NCBI RefSeq assembly: GCF_039536325.1
Contig: NZ_BAAAYO010000008.1
Span: forward strand, 1 to 64,000
Reading direction: 5' to 3'
DNA length: 64,000 nucleotides
Source: Paenibacillus_AB hodogayensis
Lineage (GTDB): Bacteria; Bacillota; Bacilli; Paenibacillales; NBRC-103111
Part shown: positions 17,341 through 25,634 of the stretch, piece by piece
Numbering within the stretch: position 1 is the stretch's first letter
How the letters are laid out: each line of letters opens with the position of its first letter
Program-made: the position numbers and the translations under genes
Notes under the pieces: generated by a model
What the model was told of the DNA's origin: nothing
Seen by the model: only the letters and a program-made list of their open reading frames with translations
The model's database searches: none

Positions 17341-18615
17341 TTATCGGGCTGATTGTTCTTGCACTTCGTTATATTTTTTCTGAATCGCTTCCTGTGCATT
17401 GCGATTCGCGGTATTGATGTCCAGTTGATTGGTGTTCATTCCCTTGATCTGGGCGGCAAACACGGCGTCCCCTTGCTCTGTAATTTTGTCTGCGACGTAA
17501 ATCGATGCCTTGCGGTTCTTAACCGCATCCACATGCTTGCCGAGCTTCTCTCCTTTCTCGAAGATAGCCACCGTATCCTCTTGCAGTTCTCCGCTGAGCA
17601 AATAAGAGAGCACCTCAAACGCCGCTTCCTTCTTCTTGCTGGTCGATGTGAGAACGAATACGCCTCCTTCAGGCGGCACTATACCCGGAGCATCTTGAAA
17701 TGAAGGAAAGGTCACAATATCCCAGCGAAATTCCTTGTCGTATTTCTCTGCGTTCAAGAACAGCTCCCGCACCGATCCCGCCCACATGGCAAAATTTTTG
17801 TCGTTCGTGAACGTCGCGATTCCGTTCGGCGGCGCCACTCTGTTTTGTTCGTCATAGAGCCGTTTATTTACGCGAAATAGTTCCACCCATTTCTGCCCGG
17901 ATAAATCGACCTTTCCCTGCTGGTTGACGTAATTGAGTCCCTGCTGCCAAGTCAGGACGCTAGACGGATTGTTCACATGCAGCCCGTAATAGGATTGGCC
18001 TCCATCCATCCGCGTCAGTTTTTTGCCAAGATCGATCGCTTCATCCCATGTCATCCCGTCCTTCGGGTACGATGCACCGAATTTATCGAATAGATCTTTA
18101 TTGTAGGCGAGCGCATAGGTCGAGTATGTTTTGTTCGTGGAATCGGGCATAGCAATCAGTTGTCCGTTGCCGCTGTAGCGTCGGATCGATTCCAAGTTTT
18201 CTGGGCGAAACGTATTCAGATTGAATTGGTTTGCCGAGACCATCGGACTTAAGTCGGTGCCCAGCTTCAACTCCTGCACTTCGGGAAGCTTTCTGTACAC
18301 CACATTAATCAAATCCGGCATATCGTTGGAAGACAGCAGCTTCTCCAGTCCCACGTTCACGCTTCTGTATTCGAACGTGACATACGGGAATTTCGCTTTC
18401 ACCTGCGGATTTTCCGATATTTTCAGCTTAAACTGCTCTTCCGTTCCCGTCATTCCGAAAACGAGCGTGACAGGCTCATTGCTTTTCGGTTTTGCCTCAC
18501 CCGGAACAGGTGCTCCTGTTGCTGACGGATCACTTGGCTTGCCGCATGCGGCCAACGAAAACACAGCGAAAGCGCTTACTAAAGAAAACTTCCAGATTCT
18601 CTTCATCTTTTCCAT
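17341..18615 (-). CDS. Extracellular solute-binding lipoprotein of an ABC sugar transporter
   Basis: 424 residues from ATG 18615, chosen because it is followed by a classic lipoprotein signal (MKRIWKFSLVSAFAVF, lipobox LAAC) and preceded by AGAGGGAG. Family-1 SBP features are visible: PVTLVFGMTGTEEQFKLKI, MPDLINVVYRKLPEVQEL, YNKDLFDKFGASYPKDGMTW and KEAAFEVLSYLL. It is anchored to the outer membrane face and delivers oligosaccharides to a permease. No permease genes lie in the window. It forms an operon with the downstream rhamnosidase, so rhamno-oligosaccharides are the expected ligand (inference). A near-perfect cre site lies inside the signal-peptide codons. Confidence 0.92.
   Translation of the reverse strand: MEKMKRIWKFSLVSAFAVFSLAACGKPSDPSATGAPVPGEAKPKSNEPVTLVFGMTGTEEQFKLKISENPQVKAKFPYVTFEYRSVNVGLEKLLSSNDMPDLINVVYRKLPEVQELKLGTDLSPMVSANQFNLNTFRPENLESIRRYSGNGQLIAMPDSTNKTYSTYALAYNKDLFDKFGASYPKDGMTWDEAIDLGKKLTRMDGGQSYYGLHVNNPSSVLTWQQGLNYVNQQGKVDLSGQKWVELFRVNKRLYDEQNRVAPPNGIATFTNDKNFAMWAGSVRELFLNAEKYDKEFRWDIVTFPSFQDAPGIVPPEGGVFVLTSTSKKKEAAFEVLSYLLSGELQEDTVAIFEKGEKLGKHVDAVKNRKASIYVADKITEQGDAVFAAQIKGMNTNQLDINTANRNAQEAIQKKYNEVQEQSAR
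18567..18580. promoter_or_regulatory. Near-consensus cre (CcpA) site inside the SBP signal-peptide codons
   Basis: CGAAAGCGCTTACT matches the cre consensus TGWAARCGYTWNCW at 13 of 14 positions. It lies about 35-50 bases downstream of the start codon, where CcpA binding would act as a roadblock. Chance codon use is possible because the site lies within coding sequence. Confidence 0.45.
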
Positions 18616-18892
18616 CGACTCCCTCTTCTTCGCAACTTTTTGGACAGCATCATAGCTGCAAAGCCATTCGCAACATTCGCTATCATTTTCTTTTGAGCAA
18701 ATTCCGCGTTTCACTATCCATCGTCCGCATCCACGAAAAATCGGCATTTAGGGGCGCCTCCTCAAACCTATTCTTCATTTGCATTATAGAATTAAACAAT
18801 ACCAATAAAAATGCATTTTCTATTTTGAAATCATATACAAACTGTCGACGGCAATTCGGGGAGGGGATAAAGTTCTTGTCATGAAGAAGAAC

Positions 18893-19060
18893 TTACGCAA
18901 AGCTTTGGCGGGGAGGATACGGCCGCTCCGGATCGCCATTCACGTCAACCAGCTTCATCATCTGCTCGGTTTTCAAGCGCTGCCTCGGAAAAATATCCTC
19001 GCCGTCCATATTGGCCGAAGGAATGGCAAATTGTACTAGCAATCTATCGGGTTAGCACTG
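18893..19060 (-). pseudogene. C-terminal coding remnant, family not recognised
   Basis: On the minus strand a frame with no start reads PDRLLVQFAIPSANMDGEDI, then FPRQRLKTEQMMKLVDVNGD and PYPPRQSFA before TAA 18893-18895. The composition is clearly protein-like, but TAA lies immediately upstream and there is no ribosome site. It is probably the tail of a lost carbohydrate-related enzyme. Confidence 0.5.
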
Positions 19061-19205
19061 GCAAGAGTCTGTGCTGCGGCCGCTCTTTCTTCTTAAAAAC
19101 GGTGTGAGCTTTATCCCTATTTTACTTAATATAGGAACTTTCGGTTTCAGGCTGCGTCCATTAAAGTATGGAACTCTAGAGTAAGGGAGCTGTCAACCGA
19201 TGAAA

Positions 19206-20491
19206 TTACGCCGACAAACCGATTACCTCTTACAACATTGACGGACAGACCGCCATTTTGCTGAAAGATTTGCAGGATCAAGGCAGCGTCACGTGGGACG
19301 AACAAGCCAGGAAGGTCACCTTTACCGCCGCAGACAATCCATCGCCCGGTACTCCGGCTGTGGAGAACGTCCCGCTCGTCATCCATACAGGTCAAGAAAT
19401 CGAGCTGAAAGACATCGCCATCGGCAGCGAAACAATCACCTATAGCGGGCAAACGATCGGAACGATCGCTAACGGCCGGCCGATGATCTCGCTCGCTTTT
19501 ATGGCGCAAGCGCTCGTGTACCGGTCCGTGACGGTGCAGCCAAGAGCGATTTGTTTCGAGAATGGTTCTTACGGCGTGGAGCTTTTCCCCTACCAGGCCA
19601 GTGCAGAAATGCGGGTAGCCCTCCGATGGATCGGCGGCGGAATTGGGTACGTGGAAGTGAACGCGGCTCCTGCCGATTCGGCCGACGATGTGCTCATCGA
19701 CGAACTGGACCTGAAACAGATGTTCGGCTATGAATCAGAGTGGAATCCCGAGACGGGCAAGCTCCAAATCCGCTATATCGACTATATCGTCGACGACTAC
19801 GGCTTGTCGGACGAGTACCGCAACTATTATTACGACCTCGGCGCGGTCGGCTATTTGCCACCTCAAGTCCGTGAGATGCCGAAGCTATTCTTGAGAAACA
19901 GTGGAAATTACAGCGCCGCTACAACGTCCGCAAGCTTGGAAGGGCAGTCGGGCACTTATGAAGACGGCGGGCGAAGCGGGTTGTCCAAAATATCGGTTTC
20001 GGACTGGCCTCGAGCCTTTGCCGCTCACCTTTTACGATGTTTATCTGAAAGTGGGCGAACGAATCTTGTACAAGGGGCCACTGGAGTTTCGCTGGTCGAT
20101 ACAAACGGTAGAACCGGTCATCAACTATCCGGAACCGTTCAGCTCCGGGAAATTGAGCCGCCTCCACTTCGAAGAACCGGTACAAGGATACATCGAAACG
20201 AACGAGTCGGAAGTCCAATTCAGCGGAAAAGCAAGCGTTCGCGTCGGCTCATCGCTGACCGTCATCGTCGAGAAGCAAATATACGGTGGCGGCTATGAAA
20301 CGGTAGAAAACCGCGAGGTTCCTTTCGATGGCGATCGCTTCGCCTTCCAGGTTGCCCCTCTGGACGACCCGAGGTATTTGACACGCATTACCATCAGGAG
20401 CGTCCTCTCCAACCCGAGAGGCCAGTCCTTGATCGACGCGGCCCGGTTTTATATCAAGAAACCGTTCAAGCCGATAACTAGTCCGTTATAG
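19206..20491 (+). pseudogene. Broken stalk-domain (copper amine oxidase N-like) protein
   Basis: The frame opens after TGA 19203-19205 with NYADKPITSYNIDGQTAILL, the interior of a stalk domain (typical text: SYNIDGQTYVPLRDL), so the signal peptide and start are missing. It runs to about 20000 (PLVIHTGQEIELKDI, MISLAFMAQAL, KQMFGYESEWNPETGKLQIR). The reading then jumps frame twice within about 30 bases: NIGFGLASSL is in one frame and PLPLTFYDVYLKVGERILYK in another, continuing to TAA 20489-20491. At least two indels plus 5' truncation make it nonfunctional. The intact protein would have been a secreted cell-wall or membrane-associated factor of over 450 residues. Confidence 0.8.
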
Positions 20492-20694
20492 GCTTTCGGT
20501 AACATGAAGATACATCTGTTTGCAGTCCATATTTCGTTTTAATGTTTCTATCGTTATGGGACTGGGACGGGTGTAGATTACGGGATAATCCACTTCGTCG
20601 TGTGGTTCACTCTCACCTTCTTTCATTTGACGCCCCCCGAATCGCCGCTTATAATCGATATGTCAGAAATGGAAGCATGTTTGGGGGATACTTG

Positions 20695-22410
20695 ATGACC
20701 TTTAAGAAAACGATTCAATTGACATTGGCCGCGTTCTTGTTGATCGGGGTGTTAGGCGCATGTTCGGACGAGGAACAAGAGGCGGCAGCTCCCCTTCAGG
20801 AAGCGAGCGCCCTGGAAGAATCGGCAGACAACACAACTCAGCGCAAAGAAGCGGAAGAGGCGTTCAAACGGACGGTCCATACCAATTGGGATTGGAACGA
20901 CCTGCGCATGGTTCGAACGGATTACGGCGAATACATAGCATGTCCGAGCGCTATCGGACCGATGATCGTTTACGATGCAGACGAGCGCAAAGTATACGCG
21001 CTGAACGGACAGGCCCGCGGCCGGCTGAAGCTGGATATTCGGGACAATTTTAATTTGATCGATGCGGACTACATTAAAGTATGTACTCGAATCGTGGAAA
21101 AACAAGAAGCCGCCCCGGCTGCGGCGAAAGACCGTGCGGCGCTTATCGCGGCGATAGAAAGCGGCAATCCGGCGAGGGTCCGGCAAACGCTCGACAAAGC
21201 TTACATCAATGAAATGGACAAGGCCGGCAAAACGCCGCTCCACCGGGCTCTAGTCATTCCGCCGTATAAACGTCACGAGATTGTCGACATGCTGCTAGCT
21301 ACAGGGGCAGACACGAACATGAATGGGCCGGAAACGACTCCGGCCATTTCCCTAGCCGCTATGAAGCAAGATTTCGTAATGTTTCGAAAGCTGATGGACG
21401 CCGGCGCCGATATCCGCAAGGGCGATTGGGAGGATGCGCGGCCCTTCATCTATGCCGCGGCCAACGATGCCCGCGACATTATCGATTTCTTGCTCCAGCA
21501 AGGAGAAGACGTAAATCGGCCCGATTCCGTCGGACTATATCCGGTCGATCACGCACTTGTCACCGGCCAAGAGAACATGGCGAATTACTTGAGAAGCCTG
21601 GGCGGCAAGAGCATGCTGGATCTTGCCAAAACCAAAGCTGACGCACAAAAGCTTTTGAAGCAGGCCAAGATTGAAGAGACGCAAAATTTCCTGGAGCTGC
21701 AGGTCTTACTCCATAATAATATTTTTGTCACCAAAATGATGTTAAAAGCCGGCTATCCGGTAAACAAAGTAATGAACGAAGCGCTCCCGAACATCGCCGG
21801 TCTCGGACGTTATGAAATGGTCGAAGCTTTATTGGAAGGAGGCGCCGACCCGACAATCAAGGTTGACGGAAAAACCGCTTTGGTGGAAGCGAGGACGGCT
21901 GGGCACGAGGAAATAGTCAAGCTTCTGCAAAGCTTCGGTGCCGATCCGAACGTCAAAGCGACAAGAAAACCCGGAATGTGGCTAACCGCAACGCGATCCG
22001 TTCCCGGCTCGCCGGTCGCAGCCGCTGAAACTGCCGCACCACCGGCCAAAGCGCAGGAAACGGCGGGAACAGCCCGGCAAGCAGATAAACCGCCGCAACC
22101 GAACTCGCCTGTGCCGACCGTGAAACCGGGAGATCCGGTGGCCGAACAATCCACGGCGCCAGATGAACTGCCAGACGGAGTTCTGAAGCCCGGTACAAAA
22201 GGTCCCGGAGTCAAGGCGGTGCAGGAAACGCTTCTCAAGCTCGGCGAATCGATGTCTAGCGGGGCGGACGGCAGCTACGGAAAGGAAACGACGGAGGCGC
22301 TGAAGTCATTTCAAAAGAAAAATGAGCTTACCGCAGATGGCATCTATGGGCCGTCGACCAAAAAAGTAATGCTGGAACAACTCAAACAAAGCCGATCCGG
22401 TTCCCCGTAA
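20695..22410 (+). CDS. Lipoprotein with ankyrin repeats and C-terminal peptidoglycan-binding domain
   Basis: 571 residues from ATG 20695, with GGGGG 7 bases upstream and a lipoprotein signal (MTFKKTIQLTLAAFLLIGVL, lipobox LGAC). Residues about 60-125 form a short alpha/beta region. Ankyrin repeats follow at about 140-300 and 350-420 (AGKTPLHRALVIPPYKRHEI, DMLLATGADTNMNGPE, VEALLEGGADPTIKVDGKTA). A Pro/Ala-rich linker leads to a PG_binding_1 domain (about 500-565: KGPGVKAVQETLLKLGESM, GSYGKETTEALKSFQKKNEL, ADGIYGPSTKKVML). The protein should be tethered at both membrane and wall and offer ankyrin surfaces for protein contacts. No partner is evident nearby. Confidence 0.88.
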   Translation: MTFKKTIQLTLAAFLLIGVLGACSDEEQEAAAPLQEASALEESADNTTQRKEAEEAFKRTVHTNWDWNDLRMVRTDYGEYIACPSAIGPMIVYDADERKVYALNGQARGRLKLDIRDNFNLIDADYIKVCTRIVEKQEAAPAAAKDRAALIAAIESGNPARVRQTLDKAYINEMDKAGKTPLHRALVIPPYKRHEIVDMLLATGADTNMNGPETTPAISLAAMKQDFVMFRKLMDAGADIRKGDWEDARPFIYAAANDARDIIDFLLQQGEDVNRPDSVGLYPVDHALVTGQENMANYLRSLGGKSMLDLAKTKADAQKLLKQAKIEETQNFLELQVLLHNNIFVTKMMLKAGYPVNKVMNEALPNIAGLGRYEMVEALLEGGADPTIKVDGKTALVEARTAGHEEIVKLLQSFGADPNVKATRKPGMWLTATRSVPGSPVAAAETAAPPAKAQETAGTARQADKPPQPNSPVPTVKPGDPVAEQSTAPDELPDGVLKPGTKGPGVKAVQETLLKLGESMSSGADGSYGKETTEALKSFQKKNELTADGIYGPSTKKVMLEQLKQSRSGSP

Positions 22411-22428
22411 ATAGGTACGCAAACTAAA

Positions 22429-22448
22429 AGGTCATCAATCGATGACCT
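22429..22448 (+). terminator. Hairpin after the ankyrin lipoprotein gene
   Basis: AGGTCATC-AATC-GATGACCT starts 18 bases after the stop. The downstream T content is low (CTTGTTC), so this is a weak or bidirectional terminator. Confidence 0.5.
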
Positions 22449-22542
22449 CTTGTTCGGCTATGAAGCTGGTGAGAAGCTTGTTCAACTTGGAGATCGTATC
22501 GAGCAGCTCGTTGACTTCTTCCGGCAAAAAGCGTAAGGTTTT
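22435..22542 (-). pseudogene. Short coding remnant on the minus strand
   Basis: After a TAA the frame reads TLRFLPEEVNELLDTISKLN and then KLLTSFIAEQEVID to TGA 22435-22437. It is helical, with the heptad pattern of a small coiled-coil or DNA-binding tail. No start codon or ribosome site is visible. Part of the decayed 18.9-25 kb stretch. Confidence 0.4.
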
Positions 22543-22694
22543 GTGTTAATCAGTGTCCCGCTCCTTTCGCCTCAGGCGAGGGGAGCTTTTCTTTTATGTA
22601 TGAATTGACAAGTGCAGGCGAGGGCGTATTCCTGTTCGTTAATGGTTATCCTATAAGCGAAGTCTTCCCGACGGAAGGAGGAAGCAGAGGGGCT

Positions 22695-22820
22695 ATGGAC
22701 GATACGAAAGCGTACTTGAACAAGCTTCACGAGACGCAAGCGAAGGATGAGAAAAACCGGAGAACGCACGGCAAGGGCGATCCCGACCGGAAGCTGCCCG
22801 GCAAGCAGAAGGAACGATAA
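22695..22820 (+). CDS. Small highly charged protein (41 aa)
   Basis: From ATG 22695 the frame encodes MDDTKAYLNKLHETQAKDEK followed by an Arg/Lys/Gly/Pro-rich tail ending KLPGKQKER. An earlier ATG at 22596 in the same frame adds a different, hydrophobic N-terminus. The short form is preferred because AAGGAGG and AGAGGGG lie 5-20 bases upstream. The basic, low-complexity tail suggests a nucleic-acid-binding or spore-associated small protein, but no family is recognised. It is followed 47 bases later by a second tiny basic gene on the same strand. Confidence 0.5.
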   Translation: MDDTKAYLNKLHETQAKDEKNRRTHGKGDPDRKLPGKQKER

Positions 22821-22867
22821 GCTTAGACCTCACTTTGTGGGGTTATTATATCGGGAGGTGGCAGGAG

Positions 22868-23002
22868 ATGCCCCGTCATCGGCGCAAAGCGTTCAAGGAG
22901 CAGCAAAATATGTCCAGCATGAAGGAAGAAGCGCGCACGCTGCACCCGGAAAAGGCGAAAGCTTTTCCACCTTCGGCCAACAACATCGGCAAGCAAAGCT
23001 GA
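22868..23002 (+). CDS. Small basic protein (44 aa)
   Basis: ATG 22868 follows GGGAGGTGGCAGGAG, one of the best ribosome sites in the window, and the frame closes at TGA 23000-23002. The product starts MPRHRRKAFKEQQNMSSMKE, continues with EEARTLHPEKAKAF-type residues and ends NNIGKQS. It is strongly basic with no hydrophobic segment, like small Bacillales spore or nucleoid proteins; the family is not recognised. A long terminator hairpin begins 18 bases after the stop, supporting a real gene, probably co-transcribed with the 41-residue gene. Confidence 0.6.
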   Translation: MPRHRRKAFKEQQNMSSMKEEARTLHPEKAKAFPPSANNIGKQS

Positions 23003-23020
23003 GTCTTTCGGTTTGATATA

Positions 23021-23083
23021 AAACGAAACCCCGTTCGAAATGAGCCGAATCGACGTCATTTTGAATTGGGGTTTCGTTTTTTT
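23021..23083 (+). terminator. Long terminator hairpin after the two tiny genes
   Basis: AAACGAAACCCC pairs with GGGGTTTCGTTT, and the interior also pairs (TTCGAAATGA with TCATTTTGAA), giving a long two-part stem. Seven T follow. Confidence 0.8.
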
Positions 23084-23184
23084 ACTCGAGAGGCCGGGGT
23101 TATCCTTGATCGTGACGATCGGACAATTCCTTGAGATCGCGCTTCTTACCAGCATAAGAAAACATCCTATTTCTATTTTGAAAA

Positions 23185-23401
23185 TCAATCAAGTACCTCT
23201 TGAAAGCTCCAAATTGGATCTTCATTAGGTCTAAATAAGCCACCTGTCATTTCAATAACTCGATTTCTTGCAATTTTCCTTTTTTCTTCATTTAACCAAG
23301 TAAAATCATCGTCTAACTCTGCAAACTCTGCTTCCAGTATATACTTTAATGTTTTATCCACATGCTCCCTTATTAATTCATCAAGATAAGCAAAACTTAT
23401 A
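23185..23401 (-). pseudogene. Truncated/frameshifted hypothetical protein remnant
   Basis: Minus-strand frame FISFAYLDELIREHVDKTLK, YILEAEFAELDDDFTWLNEE and later RVIEMTGGLFRPNEDPIWSF, ending at TGA 23185-23187. A TGA lies directly upstream, and the preceding sequence (VHDVD) continues in another frame, pointing to a frameshift or missing 5' end. It is acidic, AT-rich and unlike its GC-rich neighbours. The family is not recognised. Confidence 0.5.
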
Positions 23402-23418
23402 AATCCACATCATGAACC

Positions 23419-23539
23419 CTATTTACTGTCGTCAGACAACTGCTTCGGTAATAGCCATATTGAGTAGTTACGTACGCCATTCTTGGCTGAAATAAGCCGG
23501 TCTCTCGCGATAATTTCATCGCACGGACTGCTGACGAAC
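23419..23539 (-). other. Structured, coding-like segment of unknown nature
   Basis: Downstream of a terminator the minus strand shows several small hairpins (GCGAT..ATCGC, GGCTTATTTCAGCC, GCCAAGAATGGC, TGTCTGACGACA). It also has an open frame (FLFVSSPCDEIIARDRLISA, KNGVRNYSIWLLPKQLSDDS) ending TAG 23419-23421. It could be a mobile-element end, a structured RNA, or a gene tail; I cannot decide. Confidence 0.3.
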
Positions 23540-23599
23540 AAAAAGCCGGCGATCGCAAACGCCGGGCGGATTGCCCGTGCTGGTTGCGTTTCGCCGGCT
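23540..23599 (-). terminator. Terminator following the 23.6-kb remnant
   Basis: On the minus strand AGCCGGCGAAACGC pairs with GCGTTTGCGATCGCCGGCT across a GC-rich loop and is followed by TTTTTG. It ends the decayed frame at 23617-23742. Confidence 0.65.
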
Positions 23600-23616
23600 A
23601 AGCGGATTCGGAATAA

Positions 23617-23742
23617 CTAATCTGTCCGGTAGTTCAGCGTCGCCATGTCGAATGTGAGTTCATACTCTCCCGCCTCTCCTTTTTGAAAAGGATAATAAAA
23701 AATAGACGGCCTGGTAAAAAGTTGGCGGTCTATTTTCCCTTT
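23617..23742 (-). pseudogene. C-terminal remnant of an unidentified protein
   Basis: After an in-frame TAG the frame reads KGKIDRQLFTRPSIFYYPFQ, then KGEAGEYELTFDMATLNYRTD-type beta-rich sequence to TAG 23617-23619, with its own terminator downstream. There is no start codon or ribosome site. It is a gene tail whose 5' part has gone. Confidence 0.45.
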
Positions 23743-23906
23743 CTATATTCTATTCCCTTTTAATCAAGGACACGTGGACTCATTGCCAGAGCGAAGGAAC
23801 AGCGGCGAGGTGATCCATTTGAAGAGATTTGCCATCCTGCCGCACCTAATTTTGCGCGAAGGAATAATGTAACACTGGGCAATTCATTTACCGGGGAGTG
23901 GGCGCT

Positions 23907-24527
23907 ATGAGATGGGCAGACTGTGTCGGCCGCTACAAGAGCTATATAAGTTTGGGTTCCACCTGCCAAGTGGCCTATCAGTTGAACAGGCTGGGTCTGC
24001 GTCAATCTGCGGGTCCGCTCGACTGGTTCGTGTCTGAATCTGTGCCCGGAGTTGTGAATCTGCTGCATCGTCAATTCCGAGGGTTGATGGATTTCAACAA
24101 TCTCGAACTGCTCGATAGAACCCGGGAATGTTTTGTCGTCCGAGATAAAATGTACGATATTATTTCTTTCCATGATTTTCCAGTACATGCGGCCCGTTGG
24201 TGGGATTCCTACCCTTCCTTTAAGGAGAAGCTTGACCGACGCATCGACCGATTCTGGTACACGACTCAGAACAAGCCTATCCTTTTCATTCGAACCAACA
24301 CGAGCGAACAGGAAGCCCGGTTATTAAAAGCAGCCCTGGATAAGCTGCTGCACGGGAACTTCGGACTGCTGATCGTAAATTTCGACACGTCCCCGATCCC
24401 CAGAGTACTGGAAGAAAACTGGCGGCTTGAAGGCGTTTGCTGTGTAACCATTCCACCGGGATATGATTGGAGAGGAGCCAACGATGCCTGGAACCATATC
24501 ATGAGCGGCTTCACGCTGCAGGTCTAA
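23907..24527 (+). CDS. DUF1796 family putative papain-like cysteine peptidase
   Basis: 206 residues from ATG 23907 (GGGGAG 8 bases upstream; the in-frame GTG at 23898 overlaps that site). The N-terminal motif YISLGSTCQVAYQLNRLGLR followed by QSAGPLDWFVSESVPGV is the signature of DUF1796, predicted papain-like fold, with the Cys of GSTC as candidate nucleophile. A conserved His/Asp region follows (IISFHDFP). C-terminal NFDTSPIPRVLEENWRLEGV and PPGYDWRGANDAW complete the fold at normal length. No biochemical function is established for the family. It stands alone among gene remnants. Confidence 0.82.
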   Translation: MRWADCVGRYKSYISLGSTCQVAYQLNRLGLRQSAGPLDWFVSESVPGVVNLLHRQFRGLMDFNNLELLDRTRECFVVRDKMYDIISFHDFPVHAARWWDSYPSFKEKLDRRIDRFWYTTQNKPILFIRTNTSEQEARLLKAALDKLLHGNFGLLIVNFDTSPIPRVLEENWRLEGVCCVTIPPGYDWRGANDAWNHIMSGFTLQV

Positions 24528-24623
24528 TCAGCCTTCCAGCGTACGACACCCATATGGTACCGGTGGTGGGGGGGCGCTTTATGGCAGAGTAAGCCGTGAC
24601 AATCGTTCAATCTTCCAACTGGG

Positions 24624-24812
24624 CAACTCGTTATTTTTCCCAAATCTCGACCAGCCGACCTTCAGGATCTTCAATCCAAATAAACTTTCCAAATTCACTC
24701 TTCACTGTACCATTTTTTTACAAACTCCTGTCCGTCATCAAATTTTTAACTATCCGATTACATTAGTTATTCGAGATTTAAATATAATTTCCTTTTTCAA
24801 CTATCCTGCTGA
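24624..24812 (-). pseudogene. Internally deleted copy of the VOC gene found at 54.9 kb
   Basis: The sequence matches the 54.92-55.37 kb VOC locus at its 3' end (IWIEDPEGRLVEIWEK-type tail), then skips about 205 bases. It matches about 17 bases (TGTACCATTTTTTTA), skips about 60 bases, and matches the promoter side (CTCCTGTCCGTCATCAAATT onward) including the recurrent motif at 24795-24812. Only terminal segments of the gene remain, so it is nonfunctional. Confidence 0.75.
24795..24812 (+). repeat. Intergenic repeat copy e (truncated)
   Basis: TTTCAACTATCCTGCT matches the first block; the second block is missing and coding-like sequence of the CBM remnant follows at once. Confidence 0.5.
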
Positions 24813-25291
24813 CAGGGGGCGGGAGACAGGCGTACGGAATCTTCGCCGCCAATGCTGTATCCTTGCTTCCGGCAGCGCCTGTTGCAGTCGAAAGCGTATA
24901 TGACCCTTATCGAACGCTGCCGCTTGCTCTGGTCGCACCCTATCGGGAACCAGAGGTTCACGAATCGGTTATTACCCTGGTGACGGAGCAGGTTTCGGCT
25001 CAGTCCGGCGGAGAGATTCAACTGACGGAAAAGCCCGGTGCCCAGCCCGCGGGAAGTCTTAACTCGTTCAGTCATTGGGATGCCGTCGGGCATACGCTGT
25101 CCTGGTACCTGTCGCTGGAAGCGCCGGGGCAATACGCGGTTATGTTTCGTTATGCGGCAGCACTGGATCAATCCCGGCGAACGTTTCGAATGGACGGATT
25201 GGAAGCCGTGAAAGTCGTGTTTCCCAAAACGGACGGCTGGAACGAATGGAAGGAAGGCTGGATTCGGCTGGTCCGTGTAGGAGCACAGTAG
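24813..25291 (+). pseudogene. Carbohydrate-binding-module-like C-terminal remnant of a secreted enzyme
   Basis: The frame is open from 24813 (TGGGRQAYGIFAANAV) to TAG 25289-25291 with no credible start. It has no signal peptide and no ribosome site at ATG 24863. The later part, HTLSWYLSLEAPGQYAVMFR and KTDGWNEWKEGWIRLVRVG, resembles a CBM6/CBM35-type beta-sandwich at the end of glycosidases. It begins exactly at the end of repeat copy e, so the 5' part was cut at that junction. A good terminator follows. Confidence 0.55.
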
Positions 25292-25323
25292 CCTAGCTGC
25301 GGCCTAAACCGTTTAGGCTAGTA

Positions 25324-25368
25324 AAAAAGCCTCTTGGTCGGCCTAAAAAGGGCCGCCAGGAGGCTTTT
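25324..25368 (+). terminator. Terminator after the CBM-like remnant
   Basis: AAAAAGCCTCTTGG pairs with CCAGGAGGCTTTT, with an inner GGCC / GGCC arm. It is likely bidirectional. Confidence 0.75.
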
Positions 25369-25634
25369 CCGTACTGTTATGTAAGTTGAACGAAATCACT
25401 TCCTGGAAACGGCCAAGTGAAATGGAGAAAGGGATCTGCCTTGCAGCGAGTTTTGGCTTTCAACCCCATTCCGCTGCGTCTTTTTTTCAATCCAGGAGTT
25501 GAAAACAACATGTCTGAGCAGCAAGGCAGTCCTTTTCGGAAATGGGCTTCCCAAACATTCGTTCAACTTATATCATACTCATGATCTAAAGCCACCAACC
25601 AAAACGGGCTCCCTGCCGCCTTACCGTAGAACTC
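25369..25634. other. Intergenic region, nothing recognised
   Basis: About 270 bases between the terminator and the convergent hydrolase gene. Short frames are present without ribosome sites or domains. Confidence 0.4.

Noticed and set aside
23609..23635. Apparent ninth copy of the motif (AATCTGTCCGGTAGTTC)
   Set aside because: It lies inside a coding remnant and lacks the AATGAA block and adjacent motif-side context.
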